Below, one piece after another: positions 25,425-34,429 of a stretch of 64,000 nucleotides of DNA. Both the position numbers and the translations under genes were made by a program. Origin of the DNA: Mycolicibacterium brisbanense (GTDB lineage Bacteria; Actinomycetota; Actinomycetes; Mycobacteriales; Mycobacteriaceae). Below the pieces are notes generated by a model that was not told where the DNA came from, searched no databases, and worked only from the letters and a program-made list of their open reading frames with translations. The stretch spans positions 221,681 through 285,680 of the forward strand of contig NZ_BCSX01000019.1 in assembly GCF_001570425.1 (NCBI RefSeq), written 5' to 3'. Within the stretch, counting starts at the first letter, position 1; every line of letters starts with the position of its first letter.

Positions 25425-26579
25425 CTAGGCCTGCTCCATCCCACGCTGTGCGAGCCCGGTCCGGTCCGCCCAGCCGCGAATGTCGCCCTTGGTGATGGCC
25501 AGCGCCAGCAGCTCGGGAAAAGCATCGGGCGTGCAGGCGAATGCGGGGATCTCCATGGCGGCCAGGTCGGCGGCGATCTCGCGGTCGAATGATGGTGCGC
25601 CCGAATCGGAGAGGGCAAGTAGCACCACGACCTGGACACCCGCGTCGACGAGTTGTTTGACCCGGGCCAGCATCTCGTCGCGCACACCGCCCTCGTAGAG
25701 GTCGGAGATCAACACGAAGATGCTGTCGGCCGGGCGGGTGATCAATGTCTGGCAGTAGGCGATGGCCCGGTTGATGTCGGTGCCGCCACCGAGCTGAGTG
25801 CCGAACAGCACGTCGACGGGATCGTCGAGCAGATCGGTGAGGTCGACGACTTCGGTGTCGAACACCACGAGCGACGTGCGCAGTGAGCGCATCGACGCGA
25901 TGACCGCACCGAAAACCGCTGAGTACACGATGGATTCGGCCATCGATCCGGACTGGTCGATGGCCAGCACGATGTCCTTGGTGACCGAGCGGCCTGCCCG
26001 GCGGAACCCGACGAGCCGCTCGGGGATGATCGTGTTCAGGTCGGGCTGGAAGGTTTTCAGGTTCCGCGCAATGGTGCGATTCCAGTCGATGTCGGAGGCC
26101 AACGGCCGGTTGGTGCGCGCAGTGCGAGACAGCGCACCGCGCAAGGTGGCGCGCGTGCCGTCGGCGATGCGGCGTTCGATGTCCGCGACGACCTTGCGGA
26201 CCAGGGCCCGTGCGGAGGCTTTCGACTCGTCGGGGATGGCCTCGCCGAGGGTGATGAGCGTGGTGGCCAACGACAGGTCCGGTACGACGCTGTCCATCAT
26301 CTCCGGTTCGAGCAGCAGCATGCGCAGGTTGAGCCGCTCGATGGCGTCCTGCTGCATCACTTGAACCACGGTGCTGGGAAAGTACTTTCGGATATCGCCC
26401 AGCCACCGCGCCACGCGGGGTGCCGAGCCACCGAGCCCGCCCTTGCGGTCGTACAACGCAGACAGTGCCTTGTCCATCTCTACGTCACCGCCCTGCAGGC
26501 TCGGCAACGACTCCGCGTCAGACCCCAGCACCAGCCGCCACCGGCGGTCGCGTTCGTTGGGGACAGTTTCGTCAGCCAT
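25425..26579 (-). CDS. vWA domain protein of a MoxR-associated cassette
   Basis: This 384-residue protein has an alpha-helical N-terminal half of unknown fold and a C-terminal von Willebrand A domain. The metal-ion-dependent adhesion site is complete: DQSGS at 208-212, the Thr in GGGTDIN, and Asp in ISDLYEGG. No signal peptide is seen, so it is cytoplasmic. It is the last gene of a five-gene set and overlaps the DUF5682 gene by 8 bases. MoxR-type AAA+ ATPases and vWA proteins commonly act as a pair to remodel or insert cofactors into a target. The target here is unknown. Confidence 0.85.
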   Translation of the reverse strand: MADETVPNERDRRWRLVLGSDAESLPSLQGGDVEMDKALSALYDRKGGLGGSAPRVARWLGDIRKYFPSTVVQVMQQDAIERLNLRMLLLEPEMMDSVVPDLSLATTLITLGEAIPDESKASARALVRKVVADIERRIADGTRATLRGALSRTARTNRPLASDIDWNRTIARNLKTFQPDLNTIIPERLVGFRRAGRSVTKDIVLAIDQSGSMAESIVYSAVFGAVIASMRSLRTSLVVFDTEVVDLTDLLDDPVDVLFGTQLGGGTDINRAIAYCQTLITRPADSIFVLISDLYEGGVRDEMLARVKQLVDAGVQVVVLLALSDSGAPSFDREIAADLAAMEIPAFACTPDAFPELLALAITKGDIRGWADRTGLAQRGMEQA

Positions 26580-28779
26580 GGGCGATACCTCGTGCGAAGA
26601 TGGCCGCCGCCGCGATCACCGCGGGGCGGGCGCGGGCGGCGTCGATGTCGAATTCGGAGTGGACGCCGGCACCTGCTGTGGCAACCGCATGGCCGATGTT
26701 GCGCTTGATGCCGGCGTCGAACGTGCTGAAGGTACGACGAACCAGAGGCAGGACGTCGGTGAATTCGGTTGCCGTCAGACCGATCAGCCATTCATCGATC
26801 ACCGACAGCAGCTCGGTGTCGTGCACCAGCAGCAGGCCGCTGCCGGACAGGAAACCCTCGATCCAGGCGGACTTCTCGTCGGCCGGTGCGCCGACGCTCA
26901 GGGCGCGGCGCATGCGTCGCGCCGCCTCCGTGGTGGTGAACACCGCTCCGTCGACGCCGATGCGGACGAACCGGCCTACCAGGCTGCCGTGCAGATCGTC
27001 GCGGTCGGCCAGGCGTGCGATGGTGGCGAGCCATTCACCGCGAACGTCGGCGTCCAGCAGATCGACCGTGTCCGTGACGGCATTGACGTGTGCGAGCATC
27101 TCGGCCGCAGCGTCGGCCCCGAGGCCGGTCAGCGTCGCGGGCAGTCCGACGTTCACCCGGCGCAGCAGCGACGTGGTGACCATGCCGAGTGCGCCCGCGT
27201 CGGTGCGGCGCACATCGCCGTAGCGCAGTGACCGGGCCAGCGCAGGCAGGGCCGCCATGAGTTCGGTCAGGTCACGATCGACCGCGGCCTTGTTCTCCAA
27301 GATGGTCAGCAGCGGCGAGACCGCCTCGTCGACCCCGCCGAGTAGCGCGCCCTCGATGGCCGCGGTGACCTCACTCAGATGCGTGGCGTTCTCGGCGGTA
27401 TCGGCCAGTTTGGCCTTGCAGGCGCGGTACACCGTGTTGCCCCACACCGATGACACCACGACCTTGACAGCGAACTCCGGCAGCCACTGCAGCGTCCAGG
27501 CTTCCTTGAATGTCCCCTGCCCACTGGCCATCTCGGGCTCGCCCCACGGAATGTCCAGGACGGCGAGCCGATGCAGCAGATGGGATTTGGCGAGGTCGTT
27601 CGGCTTGCGCAGATCGAGGGTGACCTGTTTGGCGGTCGGGTCGGGCTTGAGCCGCAAGGACTTCTGCTGCTTGGTGATGTCTGCGAGCAGCGGCACCATC
27701 GGCAGATGTTCGGGGATGCTGCCCAGCCGTTCGCCGATGACCAATTCCCGCACGATCAGGCCGAACCGGGCATCGGAGCCCTCGCACAGCACGGCCTCGG
27801 TGGCTTCGTTGACCTCGCTCAAACCGGGGTGGGCCCGGCCGCGCATCGCCGCCAGCGCGTTGGCAAGCCGAACGCCTTCGATGACGTGCGCCGACGAGAC
27901 GAAGATGTCGTGTGCACGTAAAGCCCTGGCCGCTAACGTGAGCCAGGTTTCCACCGGGCGGTCCCGTTCGAGGAACGCGTGCTGATACCAGCCCGGCGAG
28001 CGGATGCCTGCACCGTAACCCGACGCCGCGGAGAGCCGCGAATGCGTCCACGGTACCCACACCGTCGCGCACTTGACTTTCGGCAGCCCGCGTAGCAACG
28101 CGGCGTCAGAGCCGGCCGCAGGAAGCTTTCCAGGGCGCACGCGAGGAGCACCAGATAGCTGGAGCGCCGGCGCGTGCCAGGCTCCGCACACCACGACGAC
28201 GGTTGCGAATTCCCTGGCGGCCTTGCGAATCACCTGACGCATGTGCGCTTCGCGCTGCAGCTCGATCGGATCGTCGTCCCCCGGCTCGAGTTCACGCACG
28301 GTCCGCATGGCATCGGTGATGGCGTCGAATCCGGTTCCGTCGGTGCGAGATTCGACAACATCGTCCCACCAGCGTTCGGGATCGTCATACCCGGCGGCAT
28401 CGGCGAGCGCCGCGATCGGGTCGACCCGGACCCGCGAAACATCCTCGTGCCGCTGGTCACGCTGTGCGAGCACGGTGGCGGCGGGAAGATCGCAGAACCG
28501 CACCGGCACGTGGTTGCGGGCGGCCCACAGCAGCGCTTCCCATTCGGGGGAGAAGCCGCCGAACGGCCAGAACGCCGACACCGCAGGATCGTCGACGGCA
28601 TACGCCATGATCGCCACCGGCGGCACCATGTCGACGTGGTCGACGTCGGTGGTGAGCGGGTTCGCGTCGGCTGGGCCCTCGATGACCACGACGTCGGGCC
28701 GGATCCGGTCCAACTCGGACATCACGGCACGAGCAGACCCGGGTCCGTGGTGCCGAATGCCCAGAACGTGGGTGGTCAC
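26572..28779 (-). CDS. DUF5682 family protein
   Basis: This large 735-residue protein has no signal peptide or membrane helix. It starts with a conserved-looking RHHGPGSAR at residues 9-17, followed by PDVVVIEGPAD near 29-39. That pairing of His and Glu motifs resembles the TraB/ChaN-type putative hydrolase domain. The remainder is mostly helical and probably a protein-interaction region. Four-base overlap with the MoxR gene upstream and eight with the vWA gene downstream tie it to the cassette. I recognise the family but know no established function; the hydrolase idea is inference. Confidence 0.75.
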   Translation of the reverse strand: MTTHVLGIRHHGPGSARAVMSELDRIRPDVVVIEGPADANPLTTDVDHVDMVPPVAIMAYAVDDPAVSAFWPFGGFSPEWEALLWAARNHVPVRFCDLPAATVLAQRDQRHEDVSRVRVDPIAALADAAGYDDPERWWDDVVESRTDGTGFDAITDAMRTVRELEPGDDDPIELQREAHMRQVIRKAAREFATVVVVCGAWHAPALQLSGAPRVRPGKLPAAGSDAALLRGLPKVKCATVWVPWTHSRLSAASGYGAGIRSPGWYQHAFLERDRPVETWLTLAARALRAHDIFVSSAHVIEGVRLANALAAMRGRAHPGLSEVNEATEAVLCEGSDARFGLIVRELVIGERLGSIPEHLPMVPLLADITKQQKSLRLKPDPTAKQVTLDLRKPNDLAKSHLLHRLAVLDIPWGEPEMASGQGTFKEAWTLQWLPEFAVKVVVSSVWGNTVYRACKAKLADTAENATHLSEVTAAIEGALLGGVDEAVSPLLTILENKAAVDRDLTELMAALPALARSLRYGDVRRTDAGALGMVTTSLLRRVNVGLPATLTGLGADAAAEMLAHVNAVTDTVDLLDADVRGEWLATIARLADRDDLHGSLVGRFVRIGVDGAVFTTTEAARRMRRALSVGAPADEKSAWIEGFLSGSGLLLVHDTELLSVIDEWLIGLTATEFTDVLPLVRRTFSTFDAGIKRNIGHAVATAGAGVHSEFDIDAARARPAVIAAAAIFARGIAHG

Positions 28780-29864
28780 GAGTTCAGCACGTCCCGCGAT
28801 GCCCGGTAGAAGTCAGCCCAGCCGTCGCGTTCCCGCACCACGGCCTCGAGGTACTCCAGCCACACCACCGCGTCGTTGACCGGATCCTTCACCACCGCGC
28901 CGACTATGCCCGCCGCGGTGTCGGCGGGGCGCAGCACACCGTCGCCGAAATGCGCCGACATCGCGATGCCCTGCGTCACAACGGAGATCGCCTCCGCGGT
29001 GGAGAGCGTGCCCGACGGTTGCTTGAGTTTGTTGCGGCCGTCTGCGGTCAGCCCTGAGCGCAGCTCGCGGAAAACCGTGACCACGCGCCGGATTTCGTCG
29101 GCCGACGTCGGCACGTCGGGGAGTTGCAGCGATCCGCTGATGTCGGCTACCCGGCGCGTCACGATCTCCACCTCGTCGTCGAGGCTCGCGGGCAGCGGAA
29201 GCACCACGGTGTTGAACCGGCGTCGCAGTGCCGACGACAGGTCGTTGACGCCGCGGTCGCGATCGTTGGCCGTCGCGATCACGTTGAAGCCCTGCTTCGC
29301 CTGTACTTCGGTGCCGAGTTCCGGTATGGGCAGGGTCTTTTCGGACAGTACCGTGATGAGGGCGTCCTGCACCTCCGACGGGATGCGGGTGAGTTCTTCG
29401 AGGCGGGCGATCTTGCCGTCGCGCATCGCGGTCATGATCGGGGACGGGACCAGCGCCTGTTCCGACGGACCCTCCGCGATCAACCGGGCATAGTTCCAGC
29501 CGTACCGCACCGCTTCCTCGACGGTGCCCGCGGTGCCCTGCACCAGCAGGGTCGAATCCCCGGTGACCGCCGCCGCCAGATGCTCCGACACCCACGTCTT
29601 GGCGGTACCGGGAACCCCGAGCAGCAGCAACGCACGGTCGGTGGCGAGCGTCGCGACGGCCACCTCCATGAGGCGCCGCGGGCCGATGTACTTCGGGGTG
29701 ATCTCCACGCCCGCAACGGTTTCCCCGCCGAGCAGATACCGCACGACGGCATGCGGCGACATCGACCAGTTCGGCGGGACCGGCAAGGCATCGGCGGCGC
29801 GCAGCGCGGCGAGTTCTGCGGCGAACAACTGCTCGGCGTGCGGGCGCAACAGCGTGGGGTTCAT
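28776..29864 (-). CDS. MoxR-type AAA+ ATPase
   Basis: This 362-residue ATPase has Walker A GVPGTAKT at 83-90, a sensor-1 stretch NVIATANDRDRGVNDL and an arginine-finger region SSALRRRFN. The body lacks any fused domain. Proteins of this class work as ring ATPases with vWA partners, chaperone-like, to activate or dismantle protein complexes. Its neighbours are exactly such a partner plus three family-specific proteins, all overlapping by 4-8 bases, so stoichiometric expression is likely. It is the probable energy-providing subunit of the cassette. Confidence 0.88.
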   Translation of the reverse strand: MNPTLLRPHAEQLFAAELAALRAADALPVPPNWSMSPHAVVRYLLGGETVAGVEITPKYIGPRRLMEVAVATLATDRALLLLGVPGTAKTWVSEHLAAAVTGDSTLLVQGTAGTVEEAVRYGWNYARLIAEGPSEQALVPSPIMTAMRDGKIARLEELTRIPSEVQDALITVLSEKTLPIPELGTEVQAKQGFNVIATANDRDRGVNDLSSALRRRFNTVVLPLPASLDDEVEIVTRRVADISGSLQLPDVPTSADEIRRVVTVFRELRSGLTADGRNKLKQPSGTLSTAEAISVVTQGIAMSAHFGDGVLRPADTAAGIVGAVVKDPVNDAVVWLEYLEAVVRERDGWADFYRASRDVLNS

Positions 29865-31309
29865 GGCAGTTCCTTTGCAATGTCGGATCGCAGGGTGAGC
29901 AGTTCGAACACGGTGGCATACAACTTGTGCAGTTCTTCGTCGGTCGTGCGGTCGACCAGTCCGGCGAAGCGCGGCAGCCAGTCCAGCGGGTATCCGGCGG
30001 CCAGGTGCGCGGCCGCTTCTCGACGCTGTCGCGCGGTGCCCCAGCCGGCCCCGGCCAAGGACCCGAAGAGCGCGTCGGCCACGTCACGAGCGAACGGCCG
30101 CGGCAGCGCCGCCGCGAGACGGACCAGAGGCGCCGACTCCGCCGTGTTGGTGAGCGCGCGGATCATCTCCGCCGAGATCGCCGGATGCGCGGTGGCGGGA
30201 TCGTAGAAGGTGCCGTAATCGCTTGGCAGACAATGCTGCAACAGCGGAACCGCCCATTTTGGGTCATTGCCGCGCAGCGCACTGAGCGTCAGTGCGGCAA
30301 GCGCGGTGTCTGGCAGCGCGCGTGCCACCTTCTCCGGTGGCACCGCGGCGAAGACCTCGGCCCAGAAGGCGATGGGGGTGCGCGCGATGACGACTTCCGG
30401 TTTGGTGGTGCTCAGCCCGTCGCGTATCGCGGCGGCGTCGGGCCCGGGCAGGGGATGGACGGTGACCTTCACCCCCAGCATCGACTTCTTGACCGAGAAG
30501 ATCTGGGCGGCACGCTCTTTCATACGGTCGAAGTAGCGGCTGCGGGATCTGCGGTCGAGAACTGCCACAGCGGCACTGCGTACGGTCACGGCACGGTCGT
30601 CGAGCGCGGCTTCCAGGAACGGCTCGTCGGCGTCGTGCTCGGGAAACGCGAACGCCGCCAGCAGCGATGTCCGCGACTCGGCGTCCTCGGAAGCCCAATG
30701 CGACACCACGACTTCGCGAGCCCGGTCCGGGTCGAACGCGCGGGCTGCGGCGAGCCATTCCAGTCGCTTGGCGGCGTCGCCGTGGGTGTAGTCGGTTTCC
30801 TTGGGCCACTCCGTGGGTGCGGTCCTCAGCACGTTGCGCAGTGCCCGGTGGTTACGGCCGTAGTGCTCGACGGCATACCACTGCCCTGCAGTGCCGATCG
30901 CGTCCCACAGTGATTGCGTCACAGTCCCGCTCTGCTGAAGCCGCAGCAGTTCGGGGATCAGCCGGGGCGGCAGCCGCAGACCGGTCGCCGCGATATCGCC
31001 GAGTGCGCTGTCGAGGATGGGCCTGATGGTCAGTGCCCGCTCGATGAGAAACGCGTGCGCACCGGTGATCAGCGGCCGGGTTTCAGCAGGTGCGGGCGCC
31101 GTCGCGGGCTCGACCGACGTCGGCAATTGTCCTGCCCGCCGGGCGACGGCATACAGGCCCGCCACCCGCAGCACCGACCCGACGGAGTCGTCGGCGTCGC
31201 ACACCGCGGCGACGCTGCCGTCGACGGGCGCGTCGAATCTGTCTGCCGGAAAAGGCTTCGCGCCGAATCCCACCGTCGCGGCGGAGATCATCCGCTGGTA
31301 TTCGCTCAT
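29861..31309 (-). CDS. DUF5691 family protein
   Basis: This 482-residue cytoplasmic protein is rich in alpha helix, with repeated short Ala/Leu/Arg-rich helices (for example LLAAFAFPEHDADEPFLEAAL followed by DDRAVTVRSAAVAVLDRRS). The pattern looks like HEAT-type repeats suitable for protein binding. It starts MSEYQRMISAATVGF. Overlaps of 4 bases on both sides place it between the SWIM protein and the MoxR ATPase. I know the family only as a gene-neighbourhood companion of SWIM, MoxR and vWA genes; its biochemical role is unknown. Confidence 0.72.
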   Translation of the reverse strand: MSEYQRMISAATVGFGAKPFPADRFDAPVDGSVAAVCDADDSVGSVLRVAGLYAVARRAGQLPTSVEPATAPAPAETRPLITGAHAFLIERALTIRPILDSALGDIAATGLRLPPRLIPELLRLQQSGTVTQSLWDAIGTAGQWYAVEHYGRNHRALRNVLRTAPTEWPKETDYTHGDAAKRLEWLAAARAFDPDRAREVVVSHWASEDAESRTSLLAAFAFPEHDADEPFLEAALDDRAVTVRSAAVAVLDRRSRSRYFDRMKERAAQIFSVKKSMLGVKVTVHPLPGPDAAAIRDGLSTTKPEVVIARTPIAFWAEVFAAVPPEKVARALPDTALAALTLSALRGNDPKWAVPLLQHCLPSDYGTFYDPATAHPAISAEMIRALTNTAESAPLVRLAAALPRPFARDVADALFGSLAGAGWGTARQRREAAAHLAAGYPLDWLPRFAGLVDRTTDEELHKLYATVFELLTLRSDIAKELP

Positions 31310-32604
31310 AGCGCGGTCACCGCCGGTCCGGTCAGGCGCGATGGTGGCGCATCGCTGAGCATCGACAGCGGATCGATCCCGTCCGTGGTGATCTCGACCA
31401 GGATCGGGTGCAGCCGGCCGCCGCTTGCGGCCTGCAACCGTGCCCAGCGATCGTCATCGCAGATCGCCGGTAGCGCATTGCCGTCGGCGTCGACGAGATG
31501 GCGGCGTCTGGGCTTGCTGTGCTGCACGGGCCGGGCGGTGACGATCGCGGGGTAGCGCAGCAGCCACGGGTCGATGGCCAGGGCGCGAGCCCGCCCGGCC
31601 AGGGCCGTGTGGATGCCCGTGCCTGTCACGGCGAGTTGCCCGATGGGCGTCGTCGGCACGTCACCGTCGGGGATCGCGACCCGGAAGCTCGACGCCCCAC
31701 CGGGATACAGGTAGACGCCGCCGGTGAATTCGCGTCCCGGTGTGAGCCGGTTGTCGAAACTGGCGCCGCTCGGCGCGGTCGACTGCACGTTGACCAGCAG
31801 CCCGGTAGTGTTGCCGCTCAACCACATTCGCCGGGTGGTGTAGCGATCTTCCAAAGTCTCCGCGTATCCGAGGACCTGCCAGGTGTCGGTCACCGGATCC
31901 GTCGCCAGCACCTCGGCCCGCGCCACCGTGAAGCCGATGTGGCGGCGCACCGCCGCTGCGGTCTCGTCGGACAACGTGTCGATGGTGCGGTAGGCGTCGA
32001 TGAGCAGCTGCATCAACCCGAGATCCTCGATGATCATCCGCGGCCACTCGTCGTGGGTGAGATAGCCCGGCAGGTTGCGCAACCAGCCCGCCAGGCCGGG
32101 TGCCTTGGCGTCGACCATGCGTTTGGCGATCGGCTCGCACCACCCGGCGTACGGATCGGTGCTGATTCCGGCGATACCGTTGCGGATCTGATCATGGATC
32201 CACCGGTCCAGCTGCTCCAAGCCCTCGGCGACGGTGCGTTGCCGCGCCGCGATGGCTTTCTCGCTGATCTCCCGTGGCGCCTTCGGCGCTGCGGGCGCCG
32301 TCAATGTGCTCGCCGGGGCTTCGGATGCATCGACGCTGCCGCCGCACCAGCGCAGCACCAGACCGACCACATGTTTGCAGGGGAACTGTCGCGACGGGCA
32401 CGAGCACTTGTACGTCGGGCCCACCAAGTTGACCTGCACGCGGTACGGCGTGCGCCCGCTGCCCTGGAAGTCTCCCCACAACAAGGTCTGGGTGGCGCCC
32501 GTGTTGGACCAGCCGGCAGCGCCTGCCAGTTTCTGGCCCGCGGCATAGGCCTTCCCGGCAAACTGACGCACCTCGTCGGTGGACCATGCCGTGTTCTGGT
32601 CCAC
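31306..32604 (-). CDS. SWIM zinc-finger protein
   Basis: This 432-residue protein has a SWIM-type zinc finger near the N-terminus: Cys67, Cys69, Cys76 and His78 in CSCPSRQFPCKHVVG, a CxCx6CxH pattern. SWIM domains bind DNA or proteins. The rest contains no motif I can name. I chose the GTG at 32604 because AGGAGGG precedes it at 7-8 bases; the frame stays open upstream to 32712, which would bring the start close to the divergent response regulator. It is the first gene of the cassette, so its promoter should drive all five genes, and it might supply target recognition. Confidence 0.8.
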   Translation of the reverse strand: MDQNTAWSTDEVRQFAGKAYAAGQKLAGAAGWSNTGATQTLLWGDFQGSGRTPYRVQVNLVGPTYKCSCPSRQFPCKHVVGLVLRWCGGSVDASEAPASTLTAPAAPKAPREISEKAIAARQRTVAEGLEQLDRWIHDQIRNGIAGISTDPYAGWCEPIAKRMVDAKAPGLAGWLRNLPGYLTHDEWPRMIIEDLGLMQLLIDAYRTIDTLSDETAAAVRRHIGFTVARAEVLATDPVTDTWQVLGYAETLEDRYTTRRMWLSGNTTGLLVNVQSTAPSGASFDNRLTPGREFTGGVYLYPGGASSFRVAIPDGDVPTTPIGQLAVTGTGIHTALAGRARALAIDPWLLRYPAIVTARPVQHSKPRRRHLVDADGNALPAICDDDRWARLQAASGGRLHPILVEITTDGIDPLSMLSDAPPSRLTGPAVTAL

Positions 32605-32692
32605 CCCGATGTCCCTCCTGACACGTCCTGACCCACCCAGCGTAGCCAGAACAGCCGACATGGTCTCCACAGGATCTTCACAATCGCTGCCC

Positions 32693-32719
32693 TTGACCAC
32701 CACAACCTGCACCTAGAGT
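32693..32719 (+). promoter_or_regulatory. Likely promoter of the response-regulator operon
   Basis: TTGACC (32693-32698) and TAGAGT (32714-32719) resemble -35 and -10 boxes with a short 15-base spacer. The -10 ends 7 bases before the GTG start of the response regulator. No ribosome site lies between, so a leaderless transcript is likely. Confidence 0.45.
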
Positions 32720-32726
32720 CGGATCG

Positions 32727-33392
32727 GTGAAGCGAATACTGGTGGTCGACGACGAGCCGACCATCTTGTCCGCGGTGGCCACCAGGCTGCGCGCCGAGGC
32801 GTTCGAGGTCGAGACCGCCGTCGACGGACCGTCGGCGGTAGCAACCGCGTCGGCGATCCAACCGGATCTGGTGGTGCTCGACGTCATGCTGCCCGGCTTC
32901 GACGGCCTGGAGGTGTGCCGGCGGATCCAGGCCGACCGCGCCGTGCCGGTGCTGATGCTGACGGCCCGCACCGATGAGACCGACATGCTGATCGGTCTGG
33001 GCATCGGTGCCGACGACTATCTGACCAAGCCGTTCAGCATGCGTGAGCTCGTGGCCCGAGTGCGGGTACTGCTGCGCCGGGTCGATCGGGCCAGTGGGGA
33101 CCAGCCGTTGTCGGTGGGGGAGTACCGCATCGATCTGGCTGAGCGCCGGGTGCATCAGGGAGAGCGGGAGATCCACCTGACGCGAACGGAATTCGATCTG
33201 CTGGCCTTCCTCGCCGGCCGGCCGCGGGCCGCGGTGACACGCGAGACGCTGCTGGAACATGTCTGGGGGTGGACCTCTGATGTCGAGAGCCGAACTGTGG
33301 ACAGCCATGTCAAGGCACTGCGGCGGAAGCTGGGCTCCGAGCTGATCCGGACCGTGCATGGGGTGGGGTACGCCCTGGAGATTCCGCGATGA
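32727..33392 (+). CDS. OmpR/PhoB-family response regulator
   Basis: This 221-residue two-domain regulator has an N-terminal receiver with acidic pair Asp8-Asp9, phosphoacceptor Asp52 in VVLDVMLPG and Lys101 in DYLTKPF. The C-terminal winged helix includes RTEFDLLAFLA and DSHVKALRRKLG. GTG 32727 gives the canonical MKRILVVDDE start and follows a -10-like TAGAGT. The stop overlaps the kinase start (ATGA), so the pair forms a two-component system. The signal is unknown; the adjacent membrane protein may be a target or co-sensor. Confidence 0.92.
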   Translation: MKRILVVDDEPTILSAVATRLRAEAFEVETAVDGPSAVATASAIQPDLVVLDVMLPGFDGLEVCRRIQADRAVPVLMLTARTDETDMLIGLGIGADDYLTKPFSMRELVARVRVLLRRVDRASGDQPLSVGEYRIDLAERRVHQGEREIHLTRTEFDLLAFLAGRPRAAVTRETLLEHVWGWTSDVESRTVDSHVKALRRKLGSELIRTVHGVGYALEIPR

Positions 33393-34429
33393 GCCGGGGG
33401 CACGTCGCCAGCCGGATGACCGCACTGTGGGACCGGCTACCGCGGCCACTGGATCCGTTCGCCTCCTTCAAGGTCAAGACCGGTCTGCTCGTCGGCGGAG
33501 CGATCCTGTTGGCCTCGTTCACATTCTGGATCGGCGCGAGCTGGCAGTTCCGCTATGCGCTGCTGGCCGCGCTTGCCGCGTCGCTGGCATTGACGCAGTT
33601 TTTGGCCCACGGCATGACCTCGCCGCTGCGACAGATGACCGCGGCGGCGCTGGCCATGGCCCGCGGTGACTACAGCATCCGGGTGCGGGCCACGTCCCGC
33701 GATGAAATCGGCCAGTTGGCGACGGCGTTCAATCAGATGGCAGCCGATCTTGAGGCTGCCGACGAGTATCGGCGCGGGCTGATCGGCAACGTGTCCCACG
33801 AATTGCGCACGCCCATCACCGCATTACGGGCAGTGTTGGAGAACGTCGTGGACGGGGTGGTCGAACCCGATGCCGAGACCATGCGGATGGCGCTGTCGCA
33901 AACCGAGCGCCTCGGCGAATTGGTGACCGATCTGCTCGATCTCTCCCGCATCGAGGGTGGGGCAATACCGTTGCAGGTCAGCCGATTCGACGTCGACGAG
34001 TTTCTGCACGATGCGGTCGAACACGTGTCGGTGTCCGCGAGCACAGTGCCCGTGGACATCCGGGTGTCGCCGCCTGACCTCAAGGCCGTGGCCGACCCGG
34101 CGCGCCTTCGACAGGTCGTGGTCAACCTGGTGGACAACGCGATTCGGCACAGTCCGACGGGTGGCAGCGTCACGGTGCGGGCGAGCCGAGGGCCGGCCGG
34201 CCTGCGGCTGGAGGTGGCCGACCAGGGCCCGGGCATCGCACCCGCCGAGCGGGAGCGGGTCTTCGAACGGTTCACCCGCGGCGCCACCACGGATGGAGGT
34301 ACAGGACTGGGGCTGGCGATCGCGCGGTGGGCAGTCGAATTGCACGGCGGGGAGATCGAAGTGACGGACACCGCAGCGGGTTGCCGCATCAGGGTGAGCA
34401 TTCCGGAATCGAGGGAGGAATCGGTATGA
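33389..34429 (+). CDS. Sensor histidine kinase
   Basis: This 346-residue membrane kinase has two closely spaced hydrophobic stretches (TGLLVGGAILLASFTFWIGA and YALLAALAASLALTQFL) forming a hairpin with almost no extracytoplasmic loop, so it probably senses within the membrane. A HAMP domain follows (MTSPLRQMTAAALAMARGD), then the phosphoacceptor His137 in NVSHELRTP. The ATPase domain shows N box NLVDNAIRHSP, G box DQGPGIAP and GTGLGLAIARWAV. It is coupled to the response regulator and to the downstream membrane protein, whose start overlaps its stop. Confidence 0.9.
   Translation: MSRGHVASRMTALWDRLPRPLDPFASFKVKTGLLVGGAILLASFTFWIGASWQFRYALLAALAASLALTQFLAHGMTSPLRQMTAAALAMARGDYSIRVRATSRDEIGQLATAFNQMAADLEAADEYRRGLIGNVSHELRTPITALRAVLENVVDGVVEPDAETMRMALSQTERLGELVTDLLDLSRIEGGAIPLQVSRFDVDEFLHDAVEHVSVSASTVPVDIRVSPPDLKAVADPARLRQVVVNLVDNAIRHSPTGGSVTVRASRGPAGLRLEVADQGPGIAPAERERVFERFTRGATTDGGTGLGLAIARWAVELHGGEIEVTDTAAGCRIRVSIPESREESV

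Noticed and set aside
32605..32712. N-terminal extension of the SWIM protein
   Set aside because: It would take in the strong AGGAGGG site that fits the GTG at 32604 and would nearly abut the divergent response-regulator start.
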